Position numbers and translations under genes: made by a program. Shown here in pieces: positions 37,217 through 45,758 of a DNA stretch of 64,000 bases; position 1 is the stretch's first letter; each line of letters begins with the position of its first letter. The DNA is from Cellulomonas fimi ATCC 484 (GTDB lineage Bacteria > Actinomycetota > Actinomycetes > Actinomycetales > Cellulomonadaceae): positions 1,984,001-2,048,000 of the forward strand of contig NC_015514.1 of the NCBI RefSeq assembly GCF_000212695.1, given 5' to 3'. The notes beneath the pieces are model-generated. The model was not told where the DNA came from. It saw only the letters and a list, made by a program, of their open reading frames with translations, and searched no databases.

Positions 37217-38485
37217 ATGATTCGTTCGACACACGCAGTCAGGGCAGCGGCTCTGGCGGGCGCTGCCGCGCTGATCCTCGCCGCGTGCAGCGGCGGCGGA
37301 GAGGGGAGCGACGACGCGACGGAGGGCGGCGGCGGCGACACCGCGGCGCCGCTCAAGGTCGGCACGCTGCTCCCGCAGACCGGCTCGCTCGCGCAGCTCG
37401 GCCCGCCCGAGATCGCCGGCGTCGACCTCGCGGTCGAGGAGATCAACGAGGCGGGCGGCGTGCTCGGCTCGGAGGTCGAGGCCGTCCACACCGACTCGTC
37501 CGACGCGGAGCACGCGGAGGTCGCCACGCAGTCGGTCCAGGACCTCATCAGCCAGGACGTCTCCGTCATCATCGGCGCCGCGTCGTCGTCCGTCACGCGC
37601 AACGTGATCGACGACATCACGGGCTCCAAGATCGTCCAGATCTCGCCGGCGAACACCGCCACCGACCTGTCCGGCGCGAACGACTTCTACTTCCGGACCG
37701 CCCCGCCGGACACGGTCCAGGGCTCCGCGCTCGCCAACCTCATCCTCGGCGACGGTGCGGTCAACCCCGGCATCCTCGTGTTCAACGACGACTACGGCAC
37801 GTCGCTGCGCAACGTGGTGGAGAAGGTCGTCACCGACTCCGGCGCGACGCTCGCCTACGGCAGCGAGGGCCAGGAGTTCGACCCGAACGAGACGAACTAC
37901 GCCTCGATCGTCGGCAACGCGCTGGCCGCGCAGCCCGACGCGATCGCGATCATCGCGTTCACGACGCAGACGCCGCTGATCATCGCCGAGCTCGCCGCCC
38001 AGGGCTACGACATGTCGAAGGTCTACTTCGTCGACGGCAACCTCACGCAGTTCGGTGAGGAGTTCCAGCCGGGTCTCCTCGAGGGCGCGCAGGGCACCCT
38101 GCCCGGTGCGTTCCCGAGCGACGAGTTCCAGGAGCGCCTGCTCGGCATCAACCCGGACCTGAGCGACTTCTCCTACGCGGCGGAGTCGTACGACGCGACG
38201 ATCCTCGCGGCCCTCGCGGCCGTGAAGGGCGGAGCGACCGACGGCGAGACGATCCAGGCGAACCTGCCGGCGGTCTCGGGTGCGGACGGCGGCGAGAAGT
38301 GCGCGACGTACGCGGAGTGCCTCGAGCTGCTCGACGCGGGCGAGGACATCGACTACGAGGCGCAGTCGGGCGTCGGTCCGTTCAACGAGGACAACGACCC
38401 GGAGTCGGCGTACATCGGGGTCTACACGTTCGGTGCGGACAACAAGTACACGTTCACGAAGTCGGAGTTCGGCGAGGTCGGCTGA
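37217..38485 (+). CDS. livK: Branched-chain amino-acid ABC transporter, substrate-binding lipoprotein
   Basis: 422 aa. The lipobox ends LAAC (Cys24), followed by a Gly/Glu/Asp-rich flexible spacer and then a periplasmic-binding fold of the LivK type: LKVGTLLPQTGSLAQLGPPEIAGVDLAVEEINEAGG, and later VIIGAASSSVTRNV and SYAAESYDATILAALA. It should capture leucine, isoleucine, valine or related compounds outside the membrane. The permease and ATPase genes (livHMGF) lie on the other strand about 1.6 kb further on, so the binding protein is transcribed separately. An agagggg Shine-Dalgarno precedes ATG 37217; the 139 bp before it are unusually AT-rich for this genome. Confidence 0.9.
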   Translation: MIRSTHAVRAAALAGAAALILAACSGGGEGSDDATEGGGGDTAAPLKVGTLLPQTGSLAQLGPPEIAGVDLAVEEINEAGGVLGSEVEAVHTDSSDAEHAEVATQSVQDLISQDVSVIIGAASSSVTRNVIDDITGSKIVQISPANTATDLSGANDFYFRTAPPDTVQGSALANLILGDGAVNPGILVFNDDYGTSLRNVVEKVVTDSGATLAYGSEGQEFDPNETNYASIVGNALAAQPDAIAIIAFTTQTPLIIAELAAQGYDMSKVYFVDGNLTQFGEEFQPGLLEGAQGTLPGAFPSDEFQERLLGINPDLSDFSYAAESYDATILAALAAVKGGATDGETIQANLPAVSGADGGEKCATYAECLELLDAGEDIDYEAQSGVGPFNEDNDPESAYIGVYTFGADNKYTFTKSEFGEVG

Positions 38486-38525
38486 ACCGGACGCTGACGG
38501 GCCGCCACGCCCGTCCGTGACGTCA

Positions 38526-38565
38526 CCGAGGGGTCGGTGCGGCGCCTGCCGCACCGGCCCCTCGG
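38526..38565. terminator. Bidirectional hairpin after livK
   Basis: An 18-bp stem (38526-38543 with 38548-38565, one G-U pair) with a GCCT loop, between convergent genes. Confidence 0.75.
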
Positions 38566-38582
38566 CGCGTCCGCAGAGGGCG

Positions 38583-39350
38583 TCAGGAGCCGAGGCGGAG
38601 GTCGACGACGAGCGCGCGGTGGTCGGACAGCCCGGTGTCGACCGCGCGGCCCCGTCCGTCGGCCCGCACGGGCCCGTCGGCGAGGACGTGGTCGAGCTGC
38701 TTGACGGGCTGCGCCACGGGGTAGGTGTCCGCGGTGGCGAGCGGACGCATGCCGGTCACGCGCTGGGGGCGCTCCGCCTCGAGGTTGAGGTCGCCCGTCA
38801 GCACGAGCGGCCGCGGGAGCGGGCGCACCTGGCTGACGAGGTGCCGCAGCTGCCGCACGTTCCAGCCGGGGATGAACGTGAGGTGCGTGGCGACCACGGT
38901 GAGCGTCCCGCTGGGGCCCTCGACGACCGCCGCGAGGGCCGCGCGCGGCTCGTCGCGCACGAGCGTGGGCCACCGCTGCCCGGGCCACCGCACGGGCGTC
39001 CTGCGGCGCAGCGTCGGCAGCGTGAGAACGCGCCACTCGCGCACCGGGTGGCGGCTCAGCAGCGCGATGCCGTAGCTCGCGGTGGCCGGCTGGTGGTCGC
39101 CCGTGGCCGCGGTCCACAGCCCGGGCTCGCCGTGCAGCACGGCGACGAAGCGGTGGTGCGGCGCGCCCATCGCGTCCGCGGCGACGACGGTCAGGTCGGC
39201 GCCGTGCGAGCGCGGCTGGTCGCGGTCCACCTCCTGCAGCGCGAGCACGTCGGCGTCGAGGGCGCGCACGGCGGCCCCGAACCGGTCCAGGTCGACCTCG
39301 CCGTCCACGGTGGAGCGGCCGTGCAGGATGTTGAACGTCGCCAGGCGCAC
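38583..39350 (-). CDS. Endonuclease/exonuclease/phosphatase family protein
   Basis: 255 aa. The order of motifs fits the EEP fold: RLATFNILHG, LALQEVDRDQPRS (metal-binding glutamate), VVATHLTF, PLVLTGDLNLEAE and the final LSDHRALVV with the catalytic Asp-His pair. No signal peptide, so it is cytoplasmic or exported differently. The family includes DNA-repair nucleases, sphingomyelinase-like and phosphoinositide phosphatase enzymes; the target is unknown. GTG 39350 gives VRLATFNILHG, the usual start of such proteins; longer versions would run into the divergent gene. Confidence 0.85.
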   Translation of the reverse strand: MRLATFNILHGRSTVDGEVDLDRFGAAVRALDADVLALQEVDRDQPRSHGADLTVVAADAMGAPHHRFVAVLHGEPGLWTAATGDHQPATASYGIALLSRHPVREWRVLTLPTLRRRTPVRWPGQRWPTLVRDEPRAALAAVVEGPSGTLTVVATHLTFIPGWNVRQLRHLVSQVRPLPRPLVLTGDLNLEAERPQRVTGMRPLATADTYPVAQPVKQLDHVLADGPVRADGRGRAVDTGLSDHRALVVDLRLGS

Positions 39351-39396
39351 CCTGGCGATTGTCGTCCCCGACCTGCGGGTGTGCGCGTCGGGATGA

Positions 39397-39408
39397 GAGA
39401 TTGGCCCG
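39397..39408 (+). promoter_or_regulatory. Possible leaderless -10 box of the nucleotidyltransferase gene
   Basis: GAGATT at 39397-39402, 6 nt before ATG 39409. It is an imperfect match to TANNNT. Confidence 0.35.
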
Positions 39409-40041
39409 ATGACGGTGCAGGGCGCTCTCGAGAACCCCCCGGACGACCGCACGGCCCTCCAGGACGGCCTGCGGCTCGTCGCGGTCGCGCTGACCGATGC
39501 CCAGATCCCGTTCGCGCTCGTGGGCGGCTACGCGTCGTGGGCACGCGGCGCACCCGAACCGAGCCACGACGCCGACTTCGCGGTCACCGAGGAGGACGTC
39601 GAGCGCGCGAAGTCGGCGATCGCGGCCGCGGGGCTCGTCGTCGAACAGCCCGCCGAGAACTGGCTGTTCAAGGCGTTCCACCACGGGCAGCTCGTCGACG
39701 TGCTGTTCCGGATGGTGGGGGAGCCCGTGACCCGTGAGCTGCTCGAGCGCTCCGACGAGCTCGAGGTGCTCGCGGTGCGCATGCCCGTGCTCAGCGCCAC
39801 GGACATCGTGTCGGCGAAGATGCGGGTGCTCGGGGAGCACGCGTGCGACTTCGGCCGGCTGCTGGCGATCGTGCGCGCGCTGCGCGAGCAGATCGACTGG
39901 GACCGCGTGCGGCACGACGTGCGCGACCACCCCTACGGCAAGGCGTTCCTCTACCTCGCGGACGAGCTCGGGATCACGGGCGCGCCGCACGGGCGGATCG
40001 AGGTCGAGCCCGGCCGGACGGACGCGCCGACGGGCGACTGA
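39409..40041 (+). CDS. Nucleotidyltransferase-fold protein
   Basis: 210 aa. Residues 35-65 show the nucleotidyltransferase core: FALVGGYASWARG followed by SHDADFAV, where the D-x-D pair would bind metal. The next part, VDVLFRMVGEPVT and LPVLSATDIVSAKM-like (MPVLSATDIVSAKM), is typical of AbiEii/MNT-like or DUF6036-type proteins. Some relatives are toxins or antitoxins, but no partner gene adjoins it. Divergent from the EEP gene with 58 bp between. Function unknown. Confidence 0.75.
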   Translation: MTVQGALENPPDDRTALQDGLRLVAVALTDAQIPFALVGGYASWARGAPEPSHDADFAVTEEDVERAKSAIAAAGLVVEQPAENWLFKAFHHGQLVDVLFRMVGEPVTRELLERSDELEVLAVRMPVLSATDIVSAKMRVLGEHACDFGRLLAIVRALREQIDWDRVRHDVRDHPYGKAFLYLADELGITGAPHGRIEVEPGRTDAPTGD

Positions 40042-40085
40042 GCGGCCGTCACGGCCGCACAGGCCGGCGCCCGGTGCGCGACCCG

Positions 40086-40123
40086 GCGGTGGGCGCCCGG
40101 GGATGACCCGGAGCGCCCACCGC
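40086..40123. terminator. Bidirectional hairpin between nucleotidyltransferase gene and livF
   Basis: An 11-bp outer stem (40086-40096 with 40113-40123) and a 5-bp inner stem (CCGGG with CCCGG) around a GATGA loop, between convergent genes. Confidence 0.75.
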
Positions 40124-40128
40124 GGGCC

Positions 40129-41019
40129 TCAGGACGCGTCGGGGTCCTGCGCGGCCGACTCACGCCTCGCCGCCGCGGCGTCCTCCACGTCCGTGGCGAG
40201 CGTGCCCAGGTAGAGCTCGATGACCTTCGGGTCGTGCATGAGCTCGCGCCCCGGGCCCGAGTACGCGTTGCGCCCCTGGTCGAGCACGTACCCGCGGTCG
40301 CAGATCTGCAGGGCGCGCCGGGCGTTCTGCTCGACGATCACGACCGACACGCCCGCCTTGTTGATGCGGCGCGTGCGCAGGAACGTCTCGTCCTGCCGCA
40401 CGGGGGACAGGCCCGCCGACGGCTCGTCCAGCAGCAGCACGGTCGGCTCCATCATGAGCGCGCGCGCCATCGCGACCATCTGGCGCTCCCCGCCGGACAG
40501 CGACCCGGCCCGCTGCCGGCGACGCTCGCCGAGGGTGGGGAACAGGTCGGCGACGAACGCGAACCGCTCCGCGAACCTCCTGGGCGCCTGGTAGGCGCCC
40601 ATCTGCAGGTTCTCCTCGATGGTGAGCGAGGGGAACACGTTGTTCGTCTGCGGCACGAAGCCGACCCCGCGGTGCACCAGGTGGTCGGCGCGCAGGTTCG
40701 TGATCTCCTCGCCGCCGAGGGTGACCGTGCCCGAGCGCACCGGCACGAGGCCGAACAGCGACTTGAGCAGCGTCGACTTGCCGGCGCCGTTCGGGCCGAT
40801 GATGCCGACGAGCTCGCCCGGGTGCAGCACGAGGTTGCACCCGTTGAGGATGTCGACGCCGGGCAGGTAGCCCGCGACGAGGTCGGTCGCGGCGAGCAGC
40901 GGCTCTCCCGCGGGCGCCCCGCGGTGCAGCGCCGCCCGGTCCTCGACCGACACCGTCGAGGGTGTCGCGGCGGGCGCGTCGTGGTCGGAACGCGTGACGG
41001 CATCCATCGCGTCGCTCAT
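40129..41019 (-). CDS. livF: Branched-chain amino-acid ABC transporter ATPase LivF
   Basis: 296 aa. ABC motifs: Walker A GPNGAGKST, Q-loop VPQTNNVF, signature SLSGGERQM, Walker B LLLDEPSAGLSP, switch IVEQN. The short LivF-type form is recognised by the VVIVEQNARRAL and RGYVLDQG ending. About 50 residues precede the domain and are longer than usual. ATG 41019 overlaps the livG stop by 4 nt. It powers branched-chain amino-acid import with LivG. Confidence 0.93.
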   Translation of the reverse strand: MSDAMDAVTRSDHDAPAATPSTVSVEDRAALHRGAPAGEPLLAATDLVAGYLPGVDILNGCNLVLHPGELVGIIGPNGAGKSTLLKSLFGLVPVRSGTVTLGGEEITNLRADHLVHRGVGFVPQTNNVFPSLTIEENLQMGAYQAPRRFAERFAFVADLFPTLGERRRQRAGSLSGGERQMVAMARALMMEPTVLLLDEPSAGLSPVRQDETFLRTRRINKAGVSVVIVEQNARRALQICDRGYVLDQGRNAYSGPGRELMHDPKVIELYLGTLATDVEDAAAARRESAAQDPDAS

Positions 41020-41939
41020 CGGGACTCCTCCTCGGACCGCAGCGAGTCGAGCACGGCGTCGTCGAGCAGCGCGTCGTCCCCGAGGTCGGTGTCGTGGTGC
41101 GCGCCCAGGTAGGCGTCGATCACCGCAGGGTTGTTCATGACGGAGTCGGGCGGCCCCTCGGCCACGATGCGGCCCTCGGTCATGACGACGACCCAGTCGG
41201 AGATGTGCCGGACCATGTGCATGTCGTGCTCGACGAACAGGACGGTCGTGCCGTCGTCCCGCAGCGCCTGGATGTGCCCCAGGAGCGACTGCGTGAGCGC
41301 CGGGTTCACGCCCGCCATGGGCTCGTCCAGCATGATCATCCGCGGCCGCGCCATGAGCGCGCGGGCCATCTCGAGCAGCTTGCGCTGCCCGCCCGACAGG
41401 CTGCCCGCGAAGTCGTCGCGCTTGGTGTCCAGCTTGAAGCGGGCGAGCAGCTCCTCGGCCTGCGTGGTGATCTCCTGCTCGCGGGACCGCCACACGGGTG
41501 GGACGAGCGCGGCGAACAGGTTCTCGCCGGGCTGGGTGGTCGCGCCGAGCCGCATGTTCTCGATCACCGTCATGCGGTTGAGCGCCTTGGTGAGCTGGAA
41601 CGTGCGGATCATCCCGGCGCGTGCGACGCGCGCGGCGGACACCCCGCCGAGCGACCGGCCGTCGAACGTCCAGCGCCCGCTCGAGGGCCGGTCGAACCCG
41701 GTGAGCAGGTTGAACAGCGTGGTCTTGCCGGCGCCGTTCGGACCGATGAGCGCGGTGATCGCGCCGCGCTGCACCTCGAGGTGGTCGACGTCGACGGCGT
41801 TGACGCCGCCGAAGTTCCGGCGCACGTCGTCGGCGACGAGGATCGGGTCCGGCTTCTTCGCGCCGGGCACGTGCTCGACGTCGCGCAGCGCGGCGACGAC
41901 GGCCTCGCGGGCGGCGGAGGAGGAGGCCTCAGTGGGCAT
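41016..41939 (-). CDS. livG: Branched-chain amino-acid ABC transporter ATPase LivG
   Basis: 307 aa. Walker A GPNGAGKTTLFNLLTGF, signature SLSGGQRKL, Walker B MIMLDEPMAGVNP, switch FVEHDMHMV. VRRNFGGVNAVD at the start of the domain and IVAEGPPDSVMNNPAVIDAYLG at the end mark LivG. It overlaps livM by 11 nt and livF by 4 nt, a tight operon. Confidence 0.93.
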   Translation of the reverse strand: MPTEASSSAAREAVVAALRDVEHVPGAKKPDPILVADDVRRNFGGVNAVDVDHLEVQRGAITALIGPNGAGKTTLFNLLTGFDRPSSGRWTFDGRSLGGVSAARVARAGMIRTFQLTKALNRMTVIENMRLGATTQPGENLFAALVPPVWRSREQEITTQAEELLARFKLDTKRDDFAGSLSGGQRKLLEMARALMARPRMIMLDEPMAGVNPALTQSLLGHIQALRDDGTTVLFVEHDMHMVRHISDWVVVMTEGRIVAEGPPDSVMNNPAVIDAYLGAHHDTDLGDDALLDDAVLDSLRSEEESR

Positions 41940-42915
41940 GGATCGCGAGCTCCTTCTTGTCGCCGAGGATGCCTTGTGGCCGGAAGATGATGAGCAGCAT
42001 CAGCGCGACCCCGACGACGATCCAGCCGAACTGCTCGATCTGCTCGCTGCGCAGCACGGTGGTGGGGACCACCTCGCGCAGGGTCAGCTTCACGAGGGCC
42101 AGGACGGCCCAGAAGATGATCGACCCGAGCACGGGGCCGAACACCGTGGCGGCACCGCCCAGCAGCAGGATCGTCCAGATGAAGAAGGTCATCGAGCGGC
42201 CCATCGAGTCGGGCTGCACGGCACGTGGCAGGACGTACAGGATGCCCGCGAGGGACCCGATGACGCCGCCGAGCACGAGCGCCTGCATCTTGTAGGAGTA
42301 GACGTTCTTGCCGAGCGAGCGCACCGCGTCCTCGTCCTCCCGGATGCCCTTGAGCACGCGGCCCCAGGGGCTGCGCACGAGCAGCCAGACGAGCAGGCAC
42401 GCGAGCGCCACGACCCCCCAGCCGACGATGCGGACCCACCAGCTGTTCGACGCGTTGACCGCGTACTCGAACGGTCCGAGCGCCCACGTGCCGTCGGGGA
42501 ACGGTGACGCGTCCTGGAACGAGTACTTGTACTGGTTGCCGCGCAGGCCGCTCGACGCGCCCGTGAGGTCGGTCAGGGCCGTCGAGCGGCCCACGAGGCG
42601 GACGATCTCCGCGGCGGCGATCGTGACGATCGCGAGGTAGTCGCCGCGCAGCTTGAGCGTCGGGATGCCGAGGATGAGCGCGAAGACGGTCGCGGCCGCG
42701 ATCGCGACGAGCACCGCGGCCCACAGCGGCCAGCCGGCGATCGTGGCGATCGCGAAGCCGTACGCGCCGAGCAGCAGGAAGCCCGCCTGGCCCATGTTGA
42801 GCAGCCCGGTGAGGCCGAAGTGGATGTTGAGGCCGATCGCGGCGAGCGCGTAGGCGGCCGTCGTCGGGGCGAAGAACTCGCCCGCGACGTTGGCGAGGAT
42901 GCGTGTCCAGTCCAT
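41929..42915 (-). CDS. livM: Branched-chain amino-acid ABC transporter permease LivM
   Basis: 328 aa with eight to nine membrane helices. LivM-typical parts are ALAAIGLNIHFGLTGLLNMGQAGFLLLGAYGFA, LKLRGDYLAIVTIAAAEIVR, the coupling loop RSPWGRVLKGIREDEDAVRSLG, and the C-terminal IIFRPQGILG. ATG 42915 is preceded by a purine run. It forms the membrane channel together with LivH. Confidence 0.93.
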   Translation of the reverse strand: MDWTRILANVAGEFFAPTTAAYALAAIGLNIHFGLTGLLNMGQAGFLLLGAYGFAIATIAGWPLWAAVLVAIAAATVFALILGIPTLKLRGDYLAIVTIAAAEIVRLVGRSTALTDLTGASSGLRGNQYKYSFQDASPFPDGTWALGPFEYAVNASNSWWVRIVGWGVVALACLLVWLLVRSPWGRVLKGIREDEDAVRSLGKNVYSYKMQALVLGGVIGSLAGILYVLPRAVQPDSMGRSMTFFIWTILLLGGAATVFGPVLGSIIFWAVLALVKLTLREVVPTTVLRSEQIEQFGWIVVGVALMLLIIFRPQGILGDKKELAIHAH

Positions 42916-42926
42916 GGGGGTCTCCG

Positions 42927-44360
42927 TTATCCGACGCGCGTCGCTCGACCGAGGATGCCCTGCGGCCGTACCAGCAGGACGAGGATGAGGATCACGAGGG
43001 CCGACGCGTAGCGCATGTCGGTCGGGATCCAGAGGCTCGACAGCTCGACGACGAGGCCGATGACGATCGAGCCGGCGAGGGCGCCGAACGCGGCGCCGAG
43101 CCCGCCGAGCGTGACGGCCGCGAACATGAGCAGCAGCAGCGCGCCGCCCGCGTACCACGACGTCGCGCCGAAGTAGAGGCCGACGAGCACGCCGCCGAGG
43201 GCCGCGAGCCCCGCGCCGATCGTCCACACCAGGCGGATCGTCCGGTTGACGGAGATGCCCGACGCGGCGCTCAGGGCGGGGTTGTCGGCGACCGCACGGG
43301 TGGCCCGGCCGGCGCGCGTGCGCAGCAGGAAGTACGCGACGCCGACGAGCGCGACGACGGCGATCGCGAGCGACCACAGCGTCGTGACGGTCAGGCGCAC
43401 CGGACCGATCGCGACCGACGTGGGCGTCTCGGTGACGATGCGCAGCGGCCCGGCCCCGAAGAAGAACTGGAACACGTACGAGACCGCCATGGACAGGCCG
43501 ATCGTCACGATCATCTGCTGGATCATCCCGACCCCGCGGCGCCGCAGCGGGCGCCACAGCCCGGCGTCCTGCAGCCAGCCTGACAACGCGCCGAGGACGA
43601 CCGCGATGACCGCGGACGGCAGCAGCGGCAGGCCGACGACCTGCGTCCCGACGTAGGCGAGGATCCCGCCGAGCGAGACCTGCTCGCCGTGCGCGAAGTT
43701 GCTCAGGCCCGTCGTGCCGTAGATGAGCGACAGCCCGACGCTCGCCAGCGCGAGCAGCGTGCCGAAGACGAGCCCGTTCGCGGTGAGCTGCGCGACCCGC
43801 GCGGCGGTGATGCCGGACCCGGGCTCGGCGGGCGTCGCGGTGCCGGCCTGGCCCGTTGCGCCGGTCGTCGGGGAGGCCGACGGCTCGTCGTCCCCGTCGT
43901 CGCCGCCGCCCTCGGCCGCCGGGGCGCCGAAGGGGAACAGCGCGGCGGCGGACGCGCCGAGGCCCACCTGCACGGTGCGCGGGTTGTTGGCCGGGTCCCG
44001 CAGCGTCTGGCCCGCGGGGATCGTGGCGACGTCGAGGGTCACCTGGTACTCGCCCGCCTCGGTGACGGGCACGGACCAGCGGCCGGTGGCGTCCGTCGTG
44101 GCGGTGAGCTCGCCCGCGGGCCCCTCCACGGTCAGCACCGCACCGACGACCGGCTGGCCGTCCGTGGTGCGCAGCGTGCCGTTGATGCAGCCCGTCGAGG
44201 CGTCGGCGACGCACGCCTGGACGGCGGTGCGGGCGCCGTGCGCCTGGGCGGGCGTCGCGACGAGCAGGAGGGCGAGCGAGGCGAGGGCGAGCAGGAGAAG
44301 GGCGGTGGTCCGCCGGGCAGTCGGCAGGGGGCCACTGCGGTCCAGGACGCGTGATCGCAC
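42927..44360 (-). CDS. livH: LivH permease with N-terminal secreted domain
   Basis: 477 aa, about 170 more than a standard LivH. Residues 1-41 form a signal sequence (ALLLVATPAQAHG). Residues 42-140 resemble a small Ig-like or carboxypeptidase-regulatory domain: two cysteines (VQACV, TGCINGTL), TTDGQPVVGAVLTVEGPAG, TDATGRWSVPV, GEYQVTLDVATIPAG. An acidic Gly/Asp/Thr-rich linker (145-178) follows. The last 300 residues are a complete LivH permease with NGLVFGTLLALASVGLSLIYG, FAHGEQVSLGG, the coupling loop RTRAGRATRAVADNPALS and LRPQGILGR-type end. ggagg precedes GTG 44360. First gene of livHMGF. Confidence 0.9.
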   Translation of the reverse strand: MRSRVLDRSGPLPTARRTTALLLLALASLALLLVATPAQAHGARTAVQACVADASTGCINGTLRTTDGQPVVGAVLTVEGPAGELTATTDATGRWSVPVTEAGEYQVTLDVATIPAGQTLRDPANNPRTVQVGLGASAAALFPFGAPAAEGGGDDGDDEPSASPTTGATGQAGTATPAEPGSGITAARVAQLTANGLVFGTLLALASVGLSLIYGTTGLSNFAHGEQVSLGGILAYVGTQVVGLPLLPSAVIAVVLGALSGWLQDAGLWRPLRRRGVGMIQQMIVTIGLSMAVSYVFQFFFGAGPLRIVTETPTSVAIGPVRLTVTTLWSLAIAVVALVGVAYFLLRTRAGRATRAVADNPALSAASGISVNRTIRLVWTIGAGLAALGGVLVGLYFGATSWYAGGALLLLMFAAVTLGGLGAAFGALAGSIVIGLVVELSSLWIPTDMRYASALVILILVLLVRPQGILGRATRVG

Positions 44361-44678
44361 CTAGGACCTCCGTCCGTGTGGTCATGGCGCGAGCGGTGGC
44401 TCGGCGGCGCTGTCGAGCGGGGCGTGTCGCCCCGCCGGGTGGCAGGACGATAGGGAGGGATTGTGTCTTGTTCATTACGTGAACGCGAGGGGCCGCCCGG
44501 ATCGGGCCGTCCGCGTGTCGGACGCGCCGGGCAGCCGTCCAGGTGTGACCTACCCGCGCGGACGGGGGACTAGGCACCGGTGAGCCGCCTGCGCCATGAT
44601 CGGAGCCGGCGCCATCGTGGGCAGGACGGCGTCAGCCCGACCGGATCCCCCTCGTCCCGTCTGGAGGCCCGAACAGCC
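44361..44678. other. 318-bp gap: divergent promoters of livHMGF and the acetyltransferase
   Basis: No gene seen. The stretch 44455-44490 is clearly more AT-rich than its surroundings and carries the livH promoter elements listed separately. A TAGGCA at 44571-44576 may be a weak -10 on the plus strand. In-frame codons upstream of 44679 on the plus strand are rich in Arg/Ser and not domain-like. Confidence 0.5.
44447..44484 (-). promoter_or_regulatory. livHMGF promoter with palindromic operator
   Basis: TATCGT on the minus strand (44447-44452) is the probable -10. Seventeen bases upstream lies the perfect inverted repeat GTTCA-TTACG-TGAAC (44470-44484), covering the -35 position. This arrangement suggests a transcription factor that replaces or blocks the -35 contact. 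Confidence 0.5.
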
Positions 44679-45410
44679 GTGCGCCCAGGAGTCCAGGTCC
44701 GAACCGCCTGCCCGGACGACCTCGAGGACCTCGTCGACGTGTGCCTCGCCGCGCGGCGGGAGGCCGCGGTGGGGGCGCAGCTCTGCACCGACGACGCGGA
44801 CCGGCTGCGCGAGCAGCTCGGCGCCCTGCGGGCGTTCCCCGGCGGCCTCGTGCTCGCAGGCGCCGTGGACGGACGCACGTGCGGCCTGCTGCTCGCGCGG
44901 GTCCTCGGCCCGGGCCCGTTCACCGACGTGGCGAGCATGAGCATCGAGGCGGTCTACGTGCTGCCGGAGGTGCGCCGTCGCGGCCTGGGGCACGCGCTGC
45001 TCGCCGGTGCCGTCGCGCGCGCCGAGGAGGTCGGCGCGACCGAGCTCTACGCGTCGCCGCTGCCCGGCGCACGCGGGATGCAACGCTTCCTGGCCCGCAT
45101 GGGGTTCGCCCCCGCAGCCACGCACCGCGTCGTCACGACGTCCGCGCTGCAGCGGCGGCTCGCGCACGACGCCGCCCCCGCGGTGCTGCCCGGCACGGCA
45201 CGCCGCAGCGGGTCGCGCGGCCTGGAGGACCTCATCGCACGGCGCCGGCAGGGCCGCATCCGCGCCGAGGGCGTGGCGGTGACGGGGGGCGTCCCCGTGG
45301 TGGTCCGCCAGACGGACGCGGCAGGTCAGCCGCGCGCCTCGATCAGCATGCAGGTCAACCGGGCCGTGCAGAGCCGGCGCCCGTCGGCGTCCTCGACGAC
45401 GACGTCGTAG
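44679..45410 (+). CDS. GNAT family N-acetyltransferase
   Basis: 243 aa. The GNAT core spans about residues 5-150: RTACPDDLEDLVDVCLAAR at the start, IEAVYVLPEVRRRGLGHALL with the acetyl-CoA loop RRRGLG, and ASPLPGARGMQRFLARMGF as the final part. The last ~90 residues are an additional basic region (RRSGSRGLEDLIARRRQGR). I chose GTG 44679 since ggagg lies 11 nt upstream. Its 3' end overlaps the convergent thioesterase gene by 85 nt. Substrate unknown; the form resembles actinobacterial acetyltransferases encoded near polA. Confidence 0.8.
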   Translation: MRPGVQVRTACPDDLEDLVDVCLAARREAAVGAQLCTDDADRLREQLGALRAFPGGLVLAGAVDGRTCGLLLARVLGPGPFTDVASMSIEAVYVLPEVRRRGLGHALLAGAVARAEEVGATELYASPLPGARGMQRFLARMGFAPAATHRVVTTSALQRRLAHDAAPAVLPGTARRSGSRGLEDLIARRRQGRIRAEGVAVTGGVPVVVRQTDAAGQPRASISMQVNRAVQSRRPSASSTTTS

Positions 45411-45739
45411 GTCGCGAGCGACCCGCCCAGGTGCACCGCGGTCGCGGTCCCCGTCACCGCACCGGACCGCGCCGACCGGTGGTGCGTCGCGCTCAGCTCG
45501 ATGCCCACGGCCGCACGACCCGGGCCGGCGTGCACCTGCGCGGCGTACGAGCCCAGCGTCTCGGCGAGCACGGCCGACGCGCCCCCGTGCAGCAGCCCGT
45601 ACGGCTGGGTGTTGCCCTCGACCGGCATGGTGCCCACGGCGCGTGCGGCGGACAGCTCGAGGAGCTCGATCCCCATCCGCTCGAGCAGCGTGCCGGCGGT
45701 CGGAGGGGTCTGCGCGAGCGCGTCGGTGGTGTCGGACAT
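45326..45739 (-). CDS. PaaI-type hotdog-fold thioesterase
   Basis: 137 aa, the usual size. Motifs of the PaaI/YbgC-like hotdog fold: NTQPYGLLHGGASAVLAETLGSYAA (with the catalytic region HGGxxxxLAE), VGIELSATHHRSA, TGTATAVHLGGSLATYDVVVED. It hydrolyses acyl-CoA thioesters, substrate class unknown. ATG 45739 lies only 19 bp from the divergent polA start. Confidence 0.9.
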   Translation of the reverse strand: MSDTTDALAQTPPTAGTLLERMGIELLELSAARAVGTMPVEGNTQPYGLLHGGASAVLAETLGSYAAQVHAGPGRAAVGIELSATHHRSARSGAVTGTATAVHLGGSLATYDVVVEDADGRRLCTARLTCMLIEARG

Positions 45740-45745
45740 GGCAGA

Positions 45746-45758
45746 TAGGTTGGCACCC
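45746..45758 (+). promoter_or_regulatory. Predicted leaderless promoter -10 box of polA
   Basis: TAGGTT at 45746-45751, 7 nt before GTG 45759, within the 19-bp gap to the divergent thioesterase gene. Confidence 0.55.
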
